The notes beneath the pieces are model-generated. The model did no database searches. It had not been told where the DNA came from and was given only the letters and a program-made list of their open reading frames with translations. Positions 44,046 to 52,482 of a stretch of 64,000 nt of DNA are shown here, in pieces; the first letter of the stretch is position 1, and each line of letters opens with the position of its first letter. Both the position numbers and the translations under genes were made by a program. This DNA is from Alphaproteobacteria bacterium (lineage in GTDB: Bacteria; Pseudomonadota; Alphaproteobacteria; Sphingomonadales; Sphingomonadaceae), in contig JAFAZW010000066.1 of assembly GCA_019239415.1 (NCBI GenBank), positions 1 through 64,000 on the forward strand, read 5' to 3'.

Positions 44046-44642
44046 CTAGAAGGCGCGGATCGCCGCCACGATCTTGGGATAGGCGCGGCCGCTGACGCCG
44101 AACGCCATGTGGCCGCAGTCGAGCTCGACCTGGCGGTCGCTCTCCCCCGGCGCGCCGCGGGCCGAGGCCGGCGCGACGATGCCGTCGCGCCGCGACCAGA
44201 TGGCGAGGGTGGGGACCGGCGGCTTCTCGTTCGTCCGCGCCGCTATCGGCGGCCGGTCGACCGGATGGCCGGCGACCCGTTCGTAGAGCCGCCAGGCATT
44301 GTTGGCGCGCGGATCGCCCGAGAAAGGCGAGCCGAGCGTCACCACCTTCGCGACCAGGTCCGGCCGCGCCTTGGCGACCTCGCGCGCGAAGATGCCGCCG
44401 AGGCTCCAGCCCACGAGGATCACCTTCTCGCCCCGGCCGTGCCGCGCGATCTGGGCGGCGAGCCTGTCGAGCGTGTCGGCGCGGACGCCGCGGTTCATGC
44501 CCATGCCCCAGCCGGCCACCCGATAGCCGGCAGCGGCGAGCGCGCGCTGGAGGCCGAGCGTGGTGCGGTCGGTGGCGAGGAAGCCGGGCACCACCATCAG
44601 CGGCGGCCCGTCGGCGGGGCCGCGCTCGCCGAGCCTGCCCAA
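44046..44642 (-). CDS. Alpha/beta hydrolase (lipase/esterase-like)
   Basis: A 198-residue hydrolase with a GWSLGG nucleophile elbow near residue 80 and a VVPGFLATDRTT oxyanion-region segment. The His of the triad is probably in ELDCGHMAFGVS. The listed start is TTG at 44642, but the frame stays open upstream (FLLLKEGAALAARFWRG) to within serS, without an ATG, so the real N-terminus could be longer. It follows serS by about 80 bp on the same strand. The substrate is not predicted. Confidence 0.8.
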   Translation of the reverse strand: MGRLGERGPADGPPLMVVPGFLATDRTTLGLQRALAAAGYRVAGWGMGMNRGVRADTLDRLAAQIARHGRGEKVILVGWSLGGIFAREVAKARPDLVAKVVTLGSPFSGDPRANNAWRLYERVAGHPVDRPPIAARTNEKPPVPTLAIWSRRDGIVAPASARGAPGESDRQVELDCGHMAFGVSGRAYPKIVAAIRAF

Positions 44643-44721
44643 GCCGCGCCAGAAGCGGGCGGCGAGCGCGGCGCCTTCCTTCAGCAGCAGGAAGGCTGAC
44701 GGGCGCCGCGCGTCCGGATCG

Positions 44722-45981
44722 TCAGAGATAGTCGCCCCCCATCAGCTCCCGGAGCGCCGCGGGCAGCCGCACCCGGCCGTCCGCCTCCTGGTGGTTTTCG
44801 AGCAGCGGGACGAGGATGCGCGGGGAGGCGAGGGCGGTGTTGTTGAGCGTGTGGACGAAGCGGACCTTCCGCTCCTTGTCCCGCCACCGGAGGTTCGCCC
44901 GCCGCGCCTGCCAGTCGTGCAGCGTCGAGCAGCTGTGGGTCTCGCGATACTTGCCGAGGCTCGGCACCCAGGATTCGATGTCGTTCATCCGGAACTTGCC
45001 GAGGCCCATGTCGCCGGTCGACGTCTCGATCACCTGATAGGGGATTTCGAGCTCCCGGAGCAGCATCTCGGCATTGGCGAGCAGCCGGGCGTGCCATTCG
45101 GCCGACACCGCATCGTCATCCTCGCAGATCACATATTGCTCGAGCTTGTAGAATTGGTGGACCCGGAGCAGCCCGCGCACGTCCCGCCCGGCGCTGCCGG
45201 CCTCGCGGCGGAAGCAGGGCGAATAGCCGGCGTAGAGGAGTGGAAGGGTGTCGGCCTCCACGATCTCGCCGGAATGGAGCGAGGTCAGGGCGATCTCGCC
45301 GGTGCCCGCGAGATAGAGACCGTCCTTCTCGATCTCATAGGCTTCCTCTTCATGGCCCGGGAAGTGGCCGGTGGCGACGAAGGCCTGCGGCTTGGCGAGG
45401 GCCGGCACGGTCATCAAGGTGAATCCCTCGGCGGCGAGCTTGCGCTCCGCCCAGAACATCAGCGCCTGCTCGAGCAACGCCAGCCGCCCCTTCAGGCAAT
45501 ATTGGCGCGACCCCGCGACCTGGGTGATGCGGGCGAGATCCGCCCAGTCGTTCCTCTCGATCAGCTCGACATGGTCGCGCGGAGCGAAGTCGAAGCGCGG
45601 CGGCTCGCCCTCCGTCCGCACGACGACGTTGGCCGTCTCGTCCGGCCCGACGGGCGCGCCGGCCCAGGGGATGTTCGGCACGCGCAGCAGCAGCGCGTCG
45701 AGCGCGGCTTGCTTCTCGCCGAGCGCCGCCTCCGCCTCCGACGCCTCGGCCCCCATCGCCTTCGCCCGCTGTCCCAGCGCGGGCCGGTCCGCCGGAGCGG
45801 CGGTCTTGAAGCTCGCGCTGATCTCGTTGCGCTGGCGCCGGAGCTCGTCGATCCGCGTCTTGAGGCCGCGCACTTGTCCGTCGAGCCGCAGCAGCGCGTC
45901 GAGGTCCAGCGCGACGTTCTTCTCGGCCGCCGCCTTGCGCACGGCGTCGGTGTTTTCGCGGATGAATTGCAGGCTCAGCAT
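44722..45981 (-). CDS. serS: Seryl-tRNA synthetase
   Basis: A class II synthetase of 419 residues, cytosolic. The N-terminal coiled-coil arm (MLSLQFIRENTDAVRKAAAE, about residues 25-110) is followed by the catalytic core: motif 2 FRREAGSAGRDVRGLLRVHQF and motif 3 NTALASPRILVPLLENHQ (each cited in part). ATG 45981 gives the family N-terminus; 46098 is in unrelated sequence. A tRNA-Ser(GCT) gene lies 145 bp upstream on the same strand. C-terminus ends GGDYL. Confidence 0.97.
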   Translation of the reverse strand: MLSLQFIRENTDAVRKAAAEKNVALDLDALLRLDGQVRGLKTRIDELRRQRNEISASFKTAAPADRPALGQRAKAMGAEASEAEAALGEKQAALDALLLRVPNIPWAGAPVGPDETANVVVRTEGEPPRFDFAPRDHVELIERNDWADLARITQVAGSRQYCLKGRLALLEQALMFWAERKLAAEGFTLMTVPALAKPQAFVATGHFPGHEEEAYEIEKDGLYLAGTGEIALTSLHSGEIVEADTLPLLYAGYSPCFRREAGSAGRDVRGLLRVHQFYKLEQYVICEDDDAVSAEWHARLLANAEMLLRELEIPYQVIETSTGDMGLGKFRMNDIESWVPSLGKYRETHSCSTLHDWQARRANLRWRDKERKVRFVHTLNNTALASPRILVPLLENHQEADGRVRLPAALRELMGGDYL

Positions 45982-46126
45982 GGGCCGCCGCCTAGGGCAT
46001 CGGCACGGTCGAAGACAAGCCGGCGAGCGCCGCCAGATCGCGCGGGGGGGGCGGTGATCTTCGTGGCGCGGCCATGGCAGGCGCGGCGAGGCGCTCAAAC
46101 GGCGACCGGCGCGAGAGAAGCGTTGA

Positions 46127-46219
46127 TGGCGGAGACGGAGGGATTCGAACCCTCGGTAGGAGTAATCCCCCTACGGCGGTTTAGCAAACCGCTGGTTTCA
46201 GCCACTCACCCACGTCTCC
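46127..46219 (-). tRNA. tRNA-Ser(GCT) with encoded CCA
   Basis: A 93-nt class II tRNA on the minus strand: acceptor GGAGACG/CGTCTCC, anticodon loop TTGCTAA (anticodon GCT, reads AGC/AGU), a long variable arm CGTAGGGGGATTACTCCTACC (split to TAGG/CCTA pairing), T-arm GAGGG-TTCGAAT-CCCTC, discriminator G and an encoded CCA at 46127-46129. It lies directly upstream of serS. Confidence 0.95.
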
Positions 46220-46379
46220 GGGAGGCCGCCGGCGAGGGCTATAGCGGGGGCTTTCCCGGCGTTCAACCGCCCCCGCGCCACGGTTTCGGCGCGCGAACGA
46301 CTCGCTTCGTCGCCCGTTCATTGCGGCGAAAGCCCTGGCGGGCTTAGCTTCCGGGCGGAGCGTAAGGGGGAGTATTGCC

Positions 46380-47153
46380 ATGCGCAGGTCCGTGTCCGTG
46401 AAGCTGCTCGCCGCGCTGGGCGCGTTCGTGCTGGCCGTGCCGGCGGCCGCCCAGGTCGACCGGATCGATCCCAGCGGTCCGCCGCCGCCGGCGAAGCCGG
46501 CTCCGGCGTCCGCGCCCGCCGCCGAGACGCAGCCGGTCCCGGCATGGGAAAGCGCCGCTCCTCCGGCCGCGCCGGCGCCGCCACCGGCCGCGGACCCCGG
46601 CGCTCCGGTGCCGGCTCCCGCCGATGGCCGCGAGATCGCCTTCCAGCGCGCCCACGCCGACGTCACCAACCAGACGGTCGCCAACAAGGACGTGCTGAGC
46701 GCCGCCGAGGGCGTGTTCGGCAAGGGCGCCAACGGCCTCGCCGACATGATCGAGAAGCTCCTGAAGGACCAGGGCCAGCCGACCGGCTACATTACCGGCC
46801 GCGAGGCGGGCGGCGCCTTCGTCGTCGGCCTGCGCTACGGCTCGGGCACGCTCCACCACCAGATCGAGGGCGACCGCCGGGTGTTCTGGACCGGCCCCTC
46901 GGTCGGCTTCGATTTCGGCGCCGACGCCAACAAGGTGTTCGTGCTGGTCTACAACCTCCACGACACCCAGCGCCTGTTCCGCCGCTTCCCCGCCGCCGAG
47001 GGCAATGCCTATGTCGTCGGCGGCCTCACCGCGAGCTACCTGCGCTGGGGCGACATGGTGCTGATCCCGATCCGAATGGGCGTGGGCGCCCGCCTCGGCG
47101 TCAACGCCGGCTACATGAAGTTCACCCAGAAGAGTAAGTGGCTGCCCTTCTAG
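46380..47153 (+). CDS. EipA-family (DUF1134) periplasmic envelope-integrity protein
   Basis: A 257-residue exported protein with a signal peptide (VKLLAALGAFVLAVPAAAQ), a Pro/Ala-rich linker (about residues 30-85) and a DUF1134 domain. The domain holds NKDVLSAAEGVFGKGANGLADMIEKLLKDQGQPTGYITGREAGGAF (quoted in part), GPSVGFDFGADANKVF and GVNAGYMKFTQKSKWLPF. Brucella EipA, a DUF1134 protein, is needed for envelope integrity; the same role is inferred. It starts at the ATG 46380. Confidence 0.87.
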   Translation: MRRSVSVKLLAALGAFVLAVPAAAQVDRIDPSGPPPPAKPAPASAPAAETQPVPAWESAAPPAAPAPPPAADPGAPVPAPADGREIAFQRAHADVTNQTVANKDVLSAAEGVFGKGANGLADMIEKLLKDQGQPTGYITGREAGGAFVVGLRYGSGTLHHQIEGDRRVFWTGPSVGFDFGADANKVFVLVYNLHDTQRLFRRFPAAEGNAYVVGGLTASYLRWGDMVLIPIRMGVGARLGVNAGYMKFTQKSKWLPF

Positions 47154-47154
47154 G

Positions 47155-47403
47155 TCACGCGGCTTCGGAGACCGGGCGCCAGTTGCGGCTGTGGCTGCCG
47201 GCGCCGCGCGCCGTCGCGCTGGCGAGCGGCAGCGCCGTCGCGCAGAAGCCGCATTCCGCCGAGACGCGGCCCACATACCATTGGGTACGGCCGCAGCCGG
47301 GGCAATGGTTCACCTCGTCCTCGTGGTAGACGACGCAATAGCCGCGGCTGCGCGGGTCGTGCGCGTGGCCCTCGGCTCCGAGCGGCAGGATCGAAAGCGC
47401 CAT
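47155..47403 (-). CDS. Small zinc-ribbon-like protein
   Basis: An 82-residue product with two CxxC pairs, C34-P-G-C37 and C51-G-F-C54, the spacing of a zinc ribbon, and a GYCVVYHEDEVNHC lead-in. It converges on eipA with a 1-bp gap. ATG 47403. I do not know a family; probably a small metal-binding protein of unknown role. Confidence 0.78.
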   Translation of the reverse strand: MALSILPLGAEGHAHDPRSRGYCVVYHEDEVNHCPGCGRTQWYVGRVSAECGFCATALPLASATARGAGSHSRNWRPVSEAA

Positions 47404-47618
47404 GTCGGCCTCCTCGGCTGCGGCGACCGCGGGAGGGTCGCCGGGTCAAGGCTCCATCCGCTTCGGCGATGTGTCTGTCATCCCCCGATTTTTCGTCGTC
47501 CCGCGCAGGGATAACCTCGGGCGACCGGTTAACAGGCCCTGCCCTGGGGACGCGTACTTACACCCGCGGCCCGACCTGTCTTCGCGGGGCGAGCGTGAAA
47601 GTACGTGTCCCCATCCAA
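47404..47618. other. Intergenic region with REP-like element
   Basis: No gene is supported here. It holds the promoter region of the zinc-ribbon gene and a REP-like element at 47546-47612 just before the DNA ligase stop. Confidence 0.6.
47546..47612. repeat. REP-like element, second copy
   Basis: Ends GGGGACGCGTACTT (47546-47559) and AAGTACGTGTCCCC (47599-47612) are inverted with one mismatch and a 39-nt centre. The ends match the hairpin at 19890-19927, but the centre is longer. It ends 6 bp from the stop codon of the DNA ligase gene. Confidence 0.78.
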
Positions 47619-49217
47619 CTACGTCGCCATCCTCAGCAGAGTCTCGATCCGGTCCGCGTCCGCGGCCGGTTTGTCGGTGCGGATCCGCGAGATGCGCGGG
47701 AAGCGCATGGCGAGGCCCGATTTGTGGCGGCGGCTGGCGTGGATCGAATCGAAGGCGACTTCGAGCACCAGGCTCTTATCGACCTCCCGCACCGGCCCGA
47801 AGCGCTGGACGGTGTGGGTCCGCACCCAGCGGTCGAGCCACATCAGCTCGTCGTCGGTGAAGCCGAAATAGGCCTTGCCGACGGGCAGCAGCTCGCCGCT
47901 CCCGCTCCAGCAGCCGAAGGTGAAGTCCGAATAATAAGAGGAGCGCTTGCCGCTGCCGCGTTGCGCGTACATCAGGATGCAGTCGGCGGTGAGCGGATCG
48001 CGCTTCCACTTGTACCACAGGCCGGCCCGGCGGCCGGGGACATACAGGCTGTCGCGGCGCTTCAGCATCACGCCCTCGATCGCCGCGTCGCGGGCGCCGG
48101 CGCGGATCGCCTCCAGCGCCCCGAAGCTATTAGCCGCGATCAGCGCGGAGAGATCGAAGCGTTCGCGGTCGAGCGTCGGCACGAACGCCTCGAGGCGCGC
48201 CCGCCGCGCCGTCCAGGCAAGCGCGCGCACGTCCGCGCGCCCGTCGAACAGCATGTCGTACAGGCGCACGAAGGCCGGGAAGTCGCGCAGCATCTTCGCC
48301 GAGACCGCCTTGCGCCCGAGCCGCTGCTGGAGGGCGTTGAAGCTGGCGGCGCCGCCGCTTGCCGTCTCCGCCCCCTGCGCCGCCCCCTTCACCAGCAGCT
48401 CGCCGTCGAGCACACCGTCGCGGTCGAACGCCGCCGCCACCTCCGGAAAGCTGCCGCTGATATCGTCGCCGGCGCGGCTGTAGAGGCGGGTGGTGCCGCC
48501 GGCGCGGACGATCTGGACGCGGATGCCGTCCCATTTCCATTCGGCGGCATAGTCGTCCATCGACAGCCGCAGATCCTCGAGCGGATGGGCGAGCATGAAG
48601 GGCCGGAAGACCGGCACGTTGTCGGCCGTCGGCTGGACGCCCCGGCCCTCCGCCCAAGCGAAGAGGGGAAGGTAGGGAGGGCCGAGTCCGTGCCACACCT
48701 CCTCGACCGCGTCGACGTCGAGGCCGAATGCTTGGGCGAGCGCCGTCTTGGCGAGGCGGGCGCTGACGCCGATCCTGAGCTCCCCGGTGGCGAGCTTGAG
48801 CAAAGCGTAGCGGCCGCTCGCGTCGAGATGGTCGAGCATGCCGGCCAGCGCCGCCGGGGCCTCGACCCGGCCGAGGCCCTTCAGCCGCTCGACCACCGCG
48901 CCGATGCGCAGGCTGCCGTCGTCGACCTCCTCGGGCTGCTCCTCCCGCTTCGGCCAGAGCAGCGACACCGTCTCCGCCATGTCCCCGACATAGTCCCAGC
49001 TCATGTGGAACAGCACCGGGTCGATCCGCGCCTCGACGATGGCGCGGATCGCGGCCGGCTTGACCCCCGGCAGGTCGAGCTCGCCGGTCAGCGCGGCCAG
49101 CGCATAGCCGCGGTCGGGATCGGGGGTGCGGCGAAGATAATCGCCGATCAGCTTCAGCTTGCCGTTTCGGGATCGTGTGTAGACGAGCGCGTCGAGGAGC
49201 TGGGAGAAGTCTCGCAT
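47619..49217 (-). CDS. ATP-dependent DNA ligase
   Basis: A 532-residue ATP-dependent DNA ligase. The N-terminal helical DNA-binding domain (about residues 1-190) precedes the adenylation domain with catalytic K228 in motif I (EWKWDGIRV), motif IV (IEGVMLKRRDS) and motif V (WYKWKRDPL); an OB domain ends the protein. The group is the cisplatin-resistance type often linked with a ligase-associated exonuclease and helicase, which are not next to it here. It overlaps a MarR-like gene upstream by 64 nt. Role: repair of nicks, accessory to LigA. Confidence 0.92.
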   Translation of the reverse strand: MRDFSQLLDALVYTRSRNGKLKLIGDYLRRTPDPDRGYALAALTGELDLPGVKPAAIRAIVEARIDPVLFHMSWDYVGDMAETVSLLWPKREEQPEEVDDGSLRIGAVVERLKGLGRVEAPAALAGMLDHLDASGRYALLKLATGELRIGVSARLAKTALAQAFGLDVDAVEEVWHGLGPPYLPLFAWAEGRGVQPTADNVPVFRPFMLAHPLEDLRLSMDDYAAEWKWDGIRVQIVRAGGTTRLYSRAGDDISGSFPEVAAAFDRDGVLDGELLVKGAAQGAETASGGAASFNALQQRLGRKAVSAKMLRDFPAFVRLYDMLFDGRADVRALAWTARRARLEAFVPTLDRERFDLSALIAANSFGALEAIRAGARDAAIEGVMLKRRDSLYVPGRRAGLWYKWKRDPLTADCILMYAQRGSGKRSSYYSDFTFGCWSGSGELLPVGKAYFGFTDDELMWLDRWVRTHTVQRFGPVREVDKSLVLEVAFDSIHASRRHKSGLAMRFPRISRIRTDKPAADADRIETLLRMAT

Positions 49218-49672
49218 CGGCTGCGCAACGATTGCGCCGCGCTGCGGCTCCCGTCCAGCCCGGTGCGCGTGCCGAGCGGCGTCTCCAGCTCGGACAGGAC
49301 GGAGGCGAGCAGGAGGTGCATCGCTTCCTCGCCCCGCGCGCTGAGGGTGACGATGACGCGGCGGCCGTCCAGCTCGTCCGAGCGGCGCGTCAGCAGCCCC
49401 TCCTGCGCCATCTTGTTGATCCAGCGCAGCGCAGTCGTCGCCGGCGCGCCGGTCGACAGGCTGAGCTGCGACACCGTCACGACCTTGCCGCCGTGGCTCT
49501 GCACGTAGAGATCGAGCAGGATGTCCCACGCCGGCTCGGCGAAGAATTCCCCGAGCAGGCGGTCACGCAGCCGCCGCATCGCCAGGATACGGCGCGCCAG
49601 ATCGACCGACATCTCCTCCCGGGCCGGCGCCGCCACATCGCCCGTCCCGCTCTTGCCCCCCTTGCCCGTCAC
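49154..49672 (-). CDS. MarR-like winged-helix regulator
   Basis: A 172-residue protein with a winged-helix domain in the middle: AWDILLDLYVQSHGGKVVTVSQL, then APATTALRWINKMAQEGLLTRR and the wing ELDGRRVIVTLSARGEEAM (cited in parts). The first 25 residues are charged and probably disordered, and the C-terminal Ser/Arg-rich stretch overlaps the ligase gene and may not be conserved. Likely MarR type. It is divergent from a LysR gene, 63 bp away. Confidence 0.82.
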   Translation of the reverse strand: MTGKGGKSGTGDVAAPAREEMSVDLARRILAMRRLRDRLLGEFFAEPAWDILLDLYVQSHGGKVVTVSQLSLSTGAPATTALRWINKMAQEGLLTRRSDELDGRRVIVTLSARGEEAMHLLLASVLSELETPLGTRTGLDGSRSAAQSLRSRCETSPSSSTRSSTHDPETAS

Positions 49673-49735
49673 CTGTCCCCCGCCTTAACCCGCATCATTG
49701 TCGACTTGTTTTCCGGACGTTAGCCGGCCATTCCA

Positions 49736-50785
49736 ATGATGAAGCTAGGGCCGTGGGGGGCTCCGGTCGCGATGAAGAATTCCGAACAGGGTGTTCAGCC
49801 GCCGAACACCCCGGTGAATACCGGGGCGCCGGAGCTCGACCGGCTCGACTGGGACGATCTGCGCCTGTTTCTCGACGTGACCTCGCGCGGCAGCCTGCGC
49901 GCGGCGGCGGAGGCGCGGCGGCTGTCGGTCAACACCGTCCGTGCCCGCGTCGAGCGGCTCGAGGCGGCTTATGGCGCGCCGCTCCTCACCCGCACGCGCG
50001 AGGGCAGCTCGGTCACCGCCGCCGGCGCGCGGCTGCTGCGGATCGCGCGCGGGATGCGCCAGGGTGCCGAGGGGGCGGCGGCGCGGCCGCTGCCCGGCCA
50101 TGTTCGCGACGCGGTGCGGCTCGCCACCACCGAGGGCCTCGGCGTCCTGTGGCTGATGCCGCGCCTCGGCGCGGTCACCGACCGGCTCGGGCCGGCCGGC
50201 CTCGAAGTCCAGTTCAGCTACGACTTTCGGGGTCTGCCGGTGGACGGCATCGACGTCGCCATCGCCTTCCAGCCGCCCGAGGAACCCGGCTACGACGCGG
50301 TACGGATCGCCACGCTTCATTACATGATGTTCGCGGCGCCCGCTTATGTCGCGGCGCACGGCTGTCCGATCGGTCTCCACGAAGTGGCGCGGCGCCGGCG
50401 GGTCGAGCAGAGCGCGCCCGGGCTCCACACCCACATCCTCGATTACATCCTCGGCCCGCCGCAGTCCGGCTCGCCGCCGCCGATCCGCACCAACTCCAGC
50501 GCCGGCCAGCTCGCGGCGGTCGAGGCCGGCGCCGGCATCGCGGCGATGCCGACCTATGTCGCGGTCCTGTCGCCCGACCTCGTCGCCATCGAGCCGCCGC
50601 TCAACCTGCGTTTCGACGTCTATGCGGTCTTTTCAGCCGCCTCGGGCGACGGCGCGGGCGTGCGCACGTTGCTCGACTGGCTGAGCCATTGCACCGACCC
50701 CGAGGCCAATCCCTGGTTCCGCCACGAATTCGTCCACCCGCGCGATTTTCCGCGGCCTCAGGCCTCCAGCTCGACGTCCCAGTAG
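49736..50785 (+). CDS. LysR-family transcriptional regulator
   Basis: A LysR-type regulator with an N-terminal HTH (LFLDVTSRGSLRAAAEARRLSVNTVRARVERLEAAYGAPLLTR, quoted in parts) and a type 2 periplasmic-binding-like effector domain of about 200 residues. The most likely start is ATG 49772 (MKNSEQGV); ATG 49736 is also in frame. Its 3' end overlaps the convergent HNH gene by 28 nt. The inducer and target are unknown; the divergent MarR-like gene shares its promoter region. Confidence 0.9.
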   Translation: MMKLGPWGAPVAMKNSEQGVQPPNTPVNTGAPELDRLDWDDLRLFLDVTSRGSLRAAAEARRLSVNTVRARVERLEAAYGAPLLTRTREGSSVTAAGARLLRIARGMRQGAEGAAARPLPGHVRDAVRLATTEGLGVLWLMPRLGAVTDRLGPAGLEVQFSYDFRGLPVDGIDVAIAFQPPEEPGYDAVRIATLHYMMFAAPAYVAAHGCPIGLHEVARRRRVEQSAPGLHTHILDYILGPPQSGSPPPIRTNSSAGQLAAVEAGAGIAAMPTYVAVLSPDLVAIEPPLNLRFDVYAVFSAASGDGAGVRTLLDWLSHCTDPEANPWFRHEFVHPRDFPRPQASSSTSQ

Positions 50786-51324
50786 AGATAGTCGCGCCAG
50801 CTGGCGTGGAGATAGTTGGGCGGGAAGGAGCGGCCATGCTCCTGCAGCTGCCAGCTGGTCGGCCGGAACGGGCGGCGGAACAGCGCCATGTGCGCCTCGC
50901 GCGGCGTCCGGCCGCCCTTGCGCAGATTGCACGGCGCGCAGGCGGTGGCGACATTCTCCCAGGTCGTCCGCCCCCCCTGCGCGCGCGGCACCACGTGATC
51001 GAAAGTCAATTCGCGCGTGTCGCCGCAATATTGGCACTGGAAGCGATCGCGCAGGAACAGGTTGAACCGGGTGAAGGCGGGATTGTCGCTCGGCTTCACA
51101 TATTGGCGGAGCGCGATCACCGAGGGGAGCTGCATCGTCCGCGTCGGGCTGTGCACTTCCCGCGCGTACTGGGCGACGATGTCGACGCGCTCCAGGAACA
51201 CCGCCTTGACCGCCGTCTGCCACGGCCACAGGGACAGGGGATAGTAGCTGAGCGGCGTGTAGTCCGCGTTCAGCACCAGGGCGGGGCAGGCGTCGGGATG
51301 CCGTATGAGATCGGGATGGTACAT
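50758..51324 (-). CDS. HNH endonuclease-family protein
   Basis: A 188-residue HNH nuclease-fold protein of the type conserved in alphaproteobacteria: MYHPDLIRHPDACPALVLNADYTPLSYYPLSLWPW (cited in part) at the start, zinc CxxC (CQYCGD), HNH core FDHVVPRAQGG with Asn in TWENVATACAPCNLRKG. ATG 51324 fits the family start; ATG at 51345 is an alternative. It could be a DNA-repair nuclease; its substrate is not known. Convergent with LysR. Confidence 0.9.
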   Translation of the reverse strand: MYHPDLIRHPDACPALVLNADYTPLSYYPLSLWPWQTAVKAVFLERVDIVAQYAREVHSPTRTMQLPSVIALRQYVKPSDNPAFTRFNLFLRDRFQCQYCGDTRELTFDHVVPRAQGGRTTWENVATACAPCNLRKGGRTPREAHMALFRRPFRPTSWQLQEHGRSFPPNYLHASWRDYLYWDVELEA

Positions 51325-51451
51325 ACGCTCGCGACGGCCCTCCATGTCCCGCGGGGACATTGCCGGCCCGGCCTGTCGCACCCAGGACGGGGGGCGGCGC
51401 GTCCCCGGTCCAGCCCCTTCTGCCAAGAGAAGGTGACGGCGCCATGACTGC

Positions 51452-52375
51452 ATGGGCGGCGACTCGCGGTCAAGGGCCAAGTCGTTGAGCGAGGTTGTTT
51501 CCCGGTTCGCGCCGAGCCCGACCGGGCGGCTGCACCTCGGCCATGCATACTCATCCGTTCTGGCGCATGATCATGCACGCATGCGCGCCGGCCGCTTCCT
51601 GCTGCGCATCGAGGACATCGATCCCGGCCGGACGCGCGAGGAATTCGTCCTGGGCATCGAGGAGGATCTCGCCTGGCTCGGCCTCGCCTGGGACGGGGCG
51701 GTCGTCCGCCAGTCCCAGCGGCTGCCGCTCTACGCCGCGGCGATCGACCGGCTGAAGGCCCGGGGCCTCGTCTATCCCTGCTTCTGCACCCGCTCCGCCA
51801 TCGCCGCCGAGATCGCCGCCAGCGCCGCCGCCCCGCACCCCGGATCGGCGCCCGGGGCCGGCGGCCCGGACGGCCCGCTCTATCCCGGGACCTGCCGCCG
51901 CCTCTCCGCCGACGAGCGCGCGGCCCGGATGACGCAGCCCCACGCCTGGCGCCTCGACGTGGCCACGGCGGCGGCCGAGGCCGGCCCCCTCGCCTGGCGC
52001 GAGGGCGACGAGGAGGTCGAGGCGGAGCCGCAGGCGTTCGGCGACGTCGTCCTCGCCCGCAAGGACGCGCCGACGAGCTACCACCTCGCCGTCACCGTCG
52101 ACGATGCCGCCCAGGGCGTCACCGACGTCGTCCGCGGCAACGATCTCCACGCCGCGACCCATGTCCACCGCCTGCTTCAGGCTGTGCTCGGCCTGCCGAC
52201 CCCCCGCTACCACCACCACGCCCTGCTGACCGACGCCGCCGGCAACCGTCTCGCCAAACGTCACGGCGCGCCGACCCTGGCGAGCCTGCGCGAGGCAGGG
52301 GCGGACCCCGTCGCGCTCGTCGCGGCGCTGCGCAGGGGCGAGGTGCCGCGCGGCTATTCGCGGCCCGGGGCGTGA
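51452..52375 (+). CDS. gluQ: Glutamyl-Q-tRNA(Asp) synthetase
   Basis: A 307-residue GluRS-like enzyme that glutamylates queuosine at the wobble base of tRNA-Asp. Class I motifs: HLGH (GRLHLGHAYSS), KRHG-like AKRHGAP near the end, and DIDPGRTREEF. The zinc-binding cysteines typical of GluQRS are visible (YPCFCTRSAI and YPGTCRR). TTG at 51485 (SEVVSRFAPSPTG) is a closer start to the conserved block; ATG 51452 is used here. It lies opposite the HNH gene. Confidence 0.93.
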   Translation: MGGDSRSRAKSLSEVVSRFAPSPTGRLHLGHAYSSVLAHDHARMRAGRFLLRIEDIDPGRTREEFVLGIEEDLAWLGLAWDGAVVRQSQRLPLYAAAIDRLKARGLVYPCFCTRSAIAAEIAASAAAPHPGSAPGAGGPDGPLYPGTCRRLSADERAARMTQPHAWRLDVATAAAEAGPLAWREGDEEVEAEPQAFGDVVLARKDAPTSYHLAVTVDDAAQGVTDVVRGNDLHAATHVHRLLQAVLGLPTPRYHHHALLTDAAGNRLAKRHGAPTLASLREAGADPVALVAALRRGEVPRGYSRPGA

Positions 52376-52482
52376 CCGTCGCCAGGGACGGTCACTCGTC
52401 ACTGTCACGACCGATCCCATTGCGGGCCGCGCGAATGCCGCTCATGATGGCGCCGTCGGCACTGGCACCAGGGGAGGCGGGA

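Noticed and set aside
44643-44721. Separate small gene between serS and the hydrolase
   Set aside because: The open frame here continues into the hydrolase and has no start codon of its own; it is probably the N-terminus of that gene.
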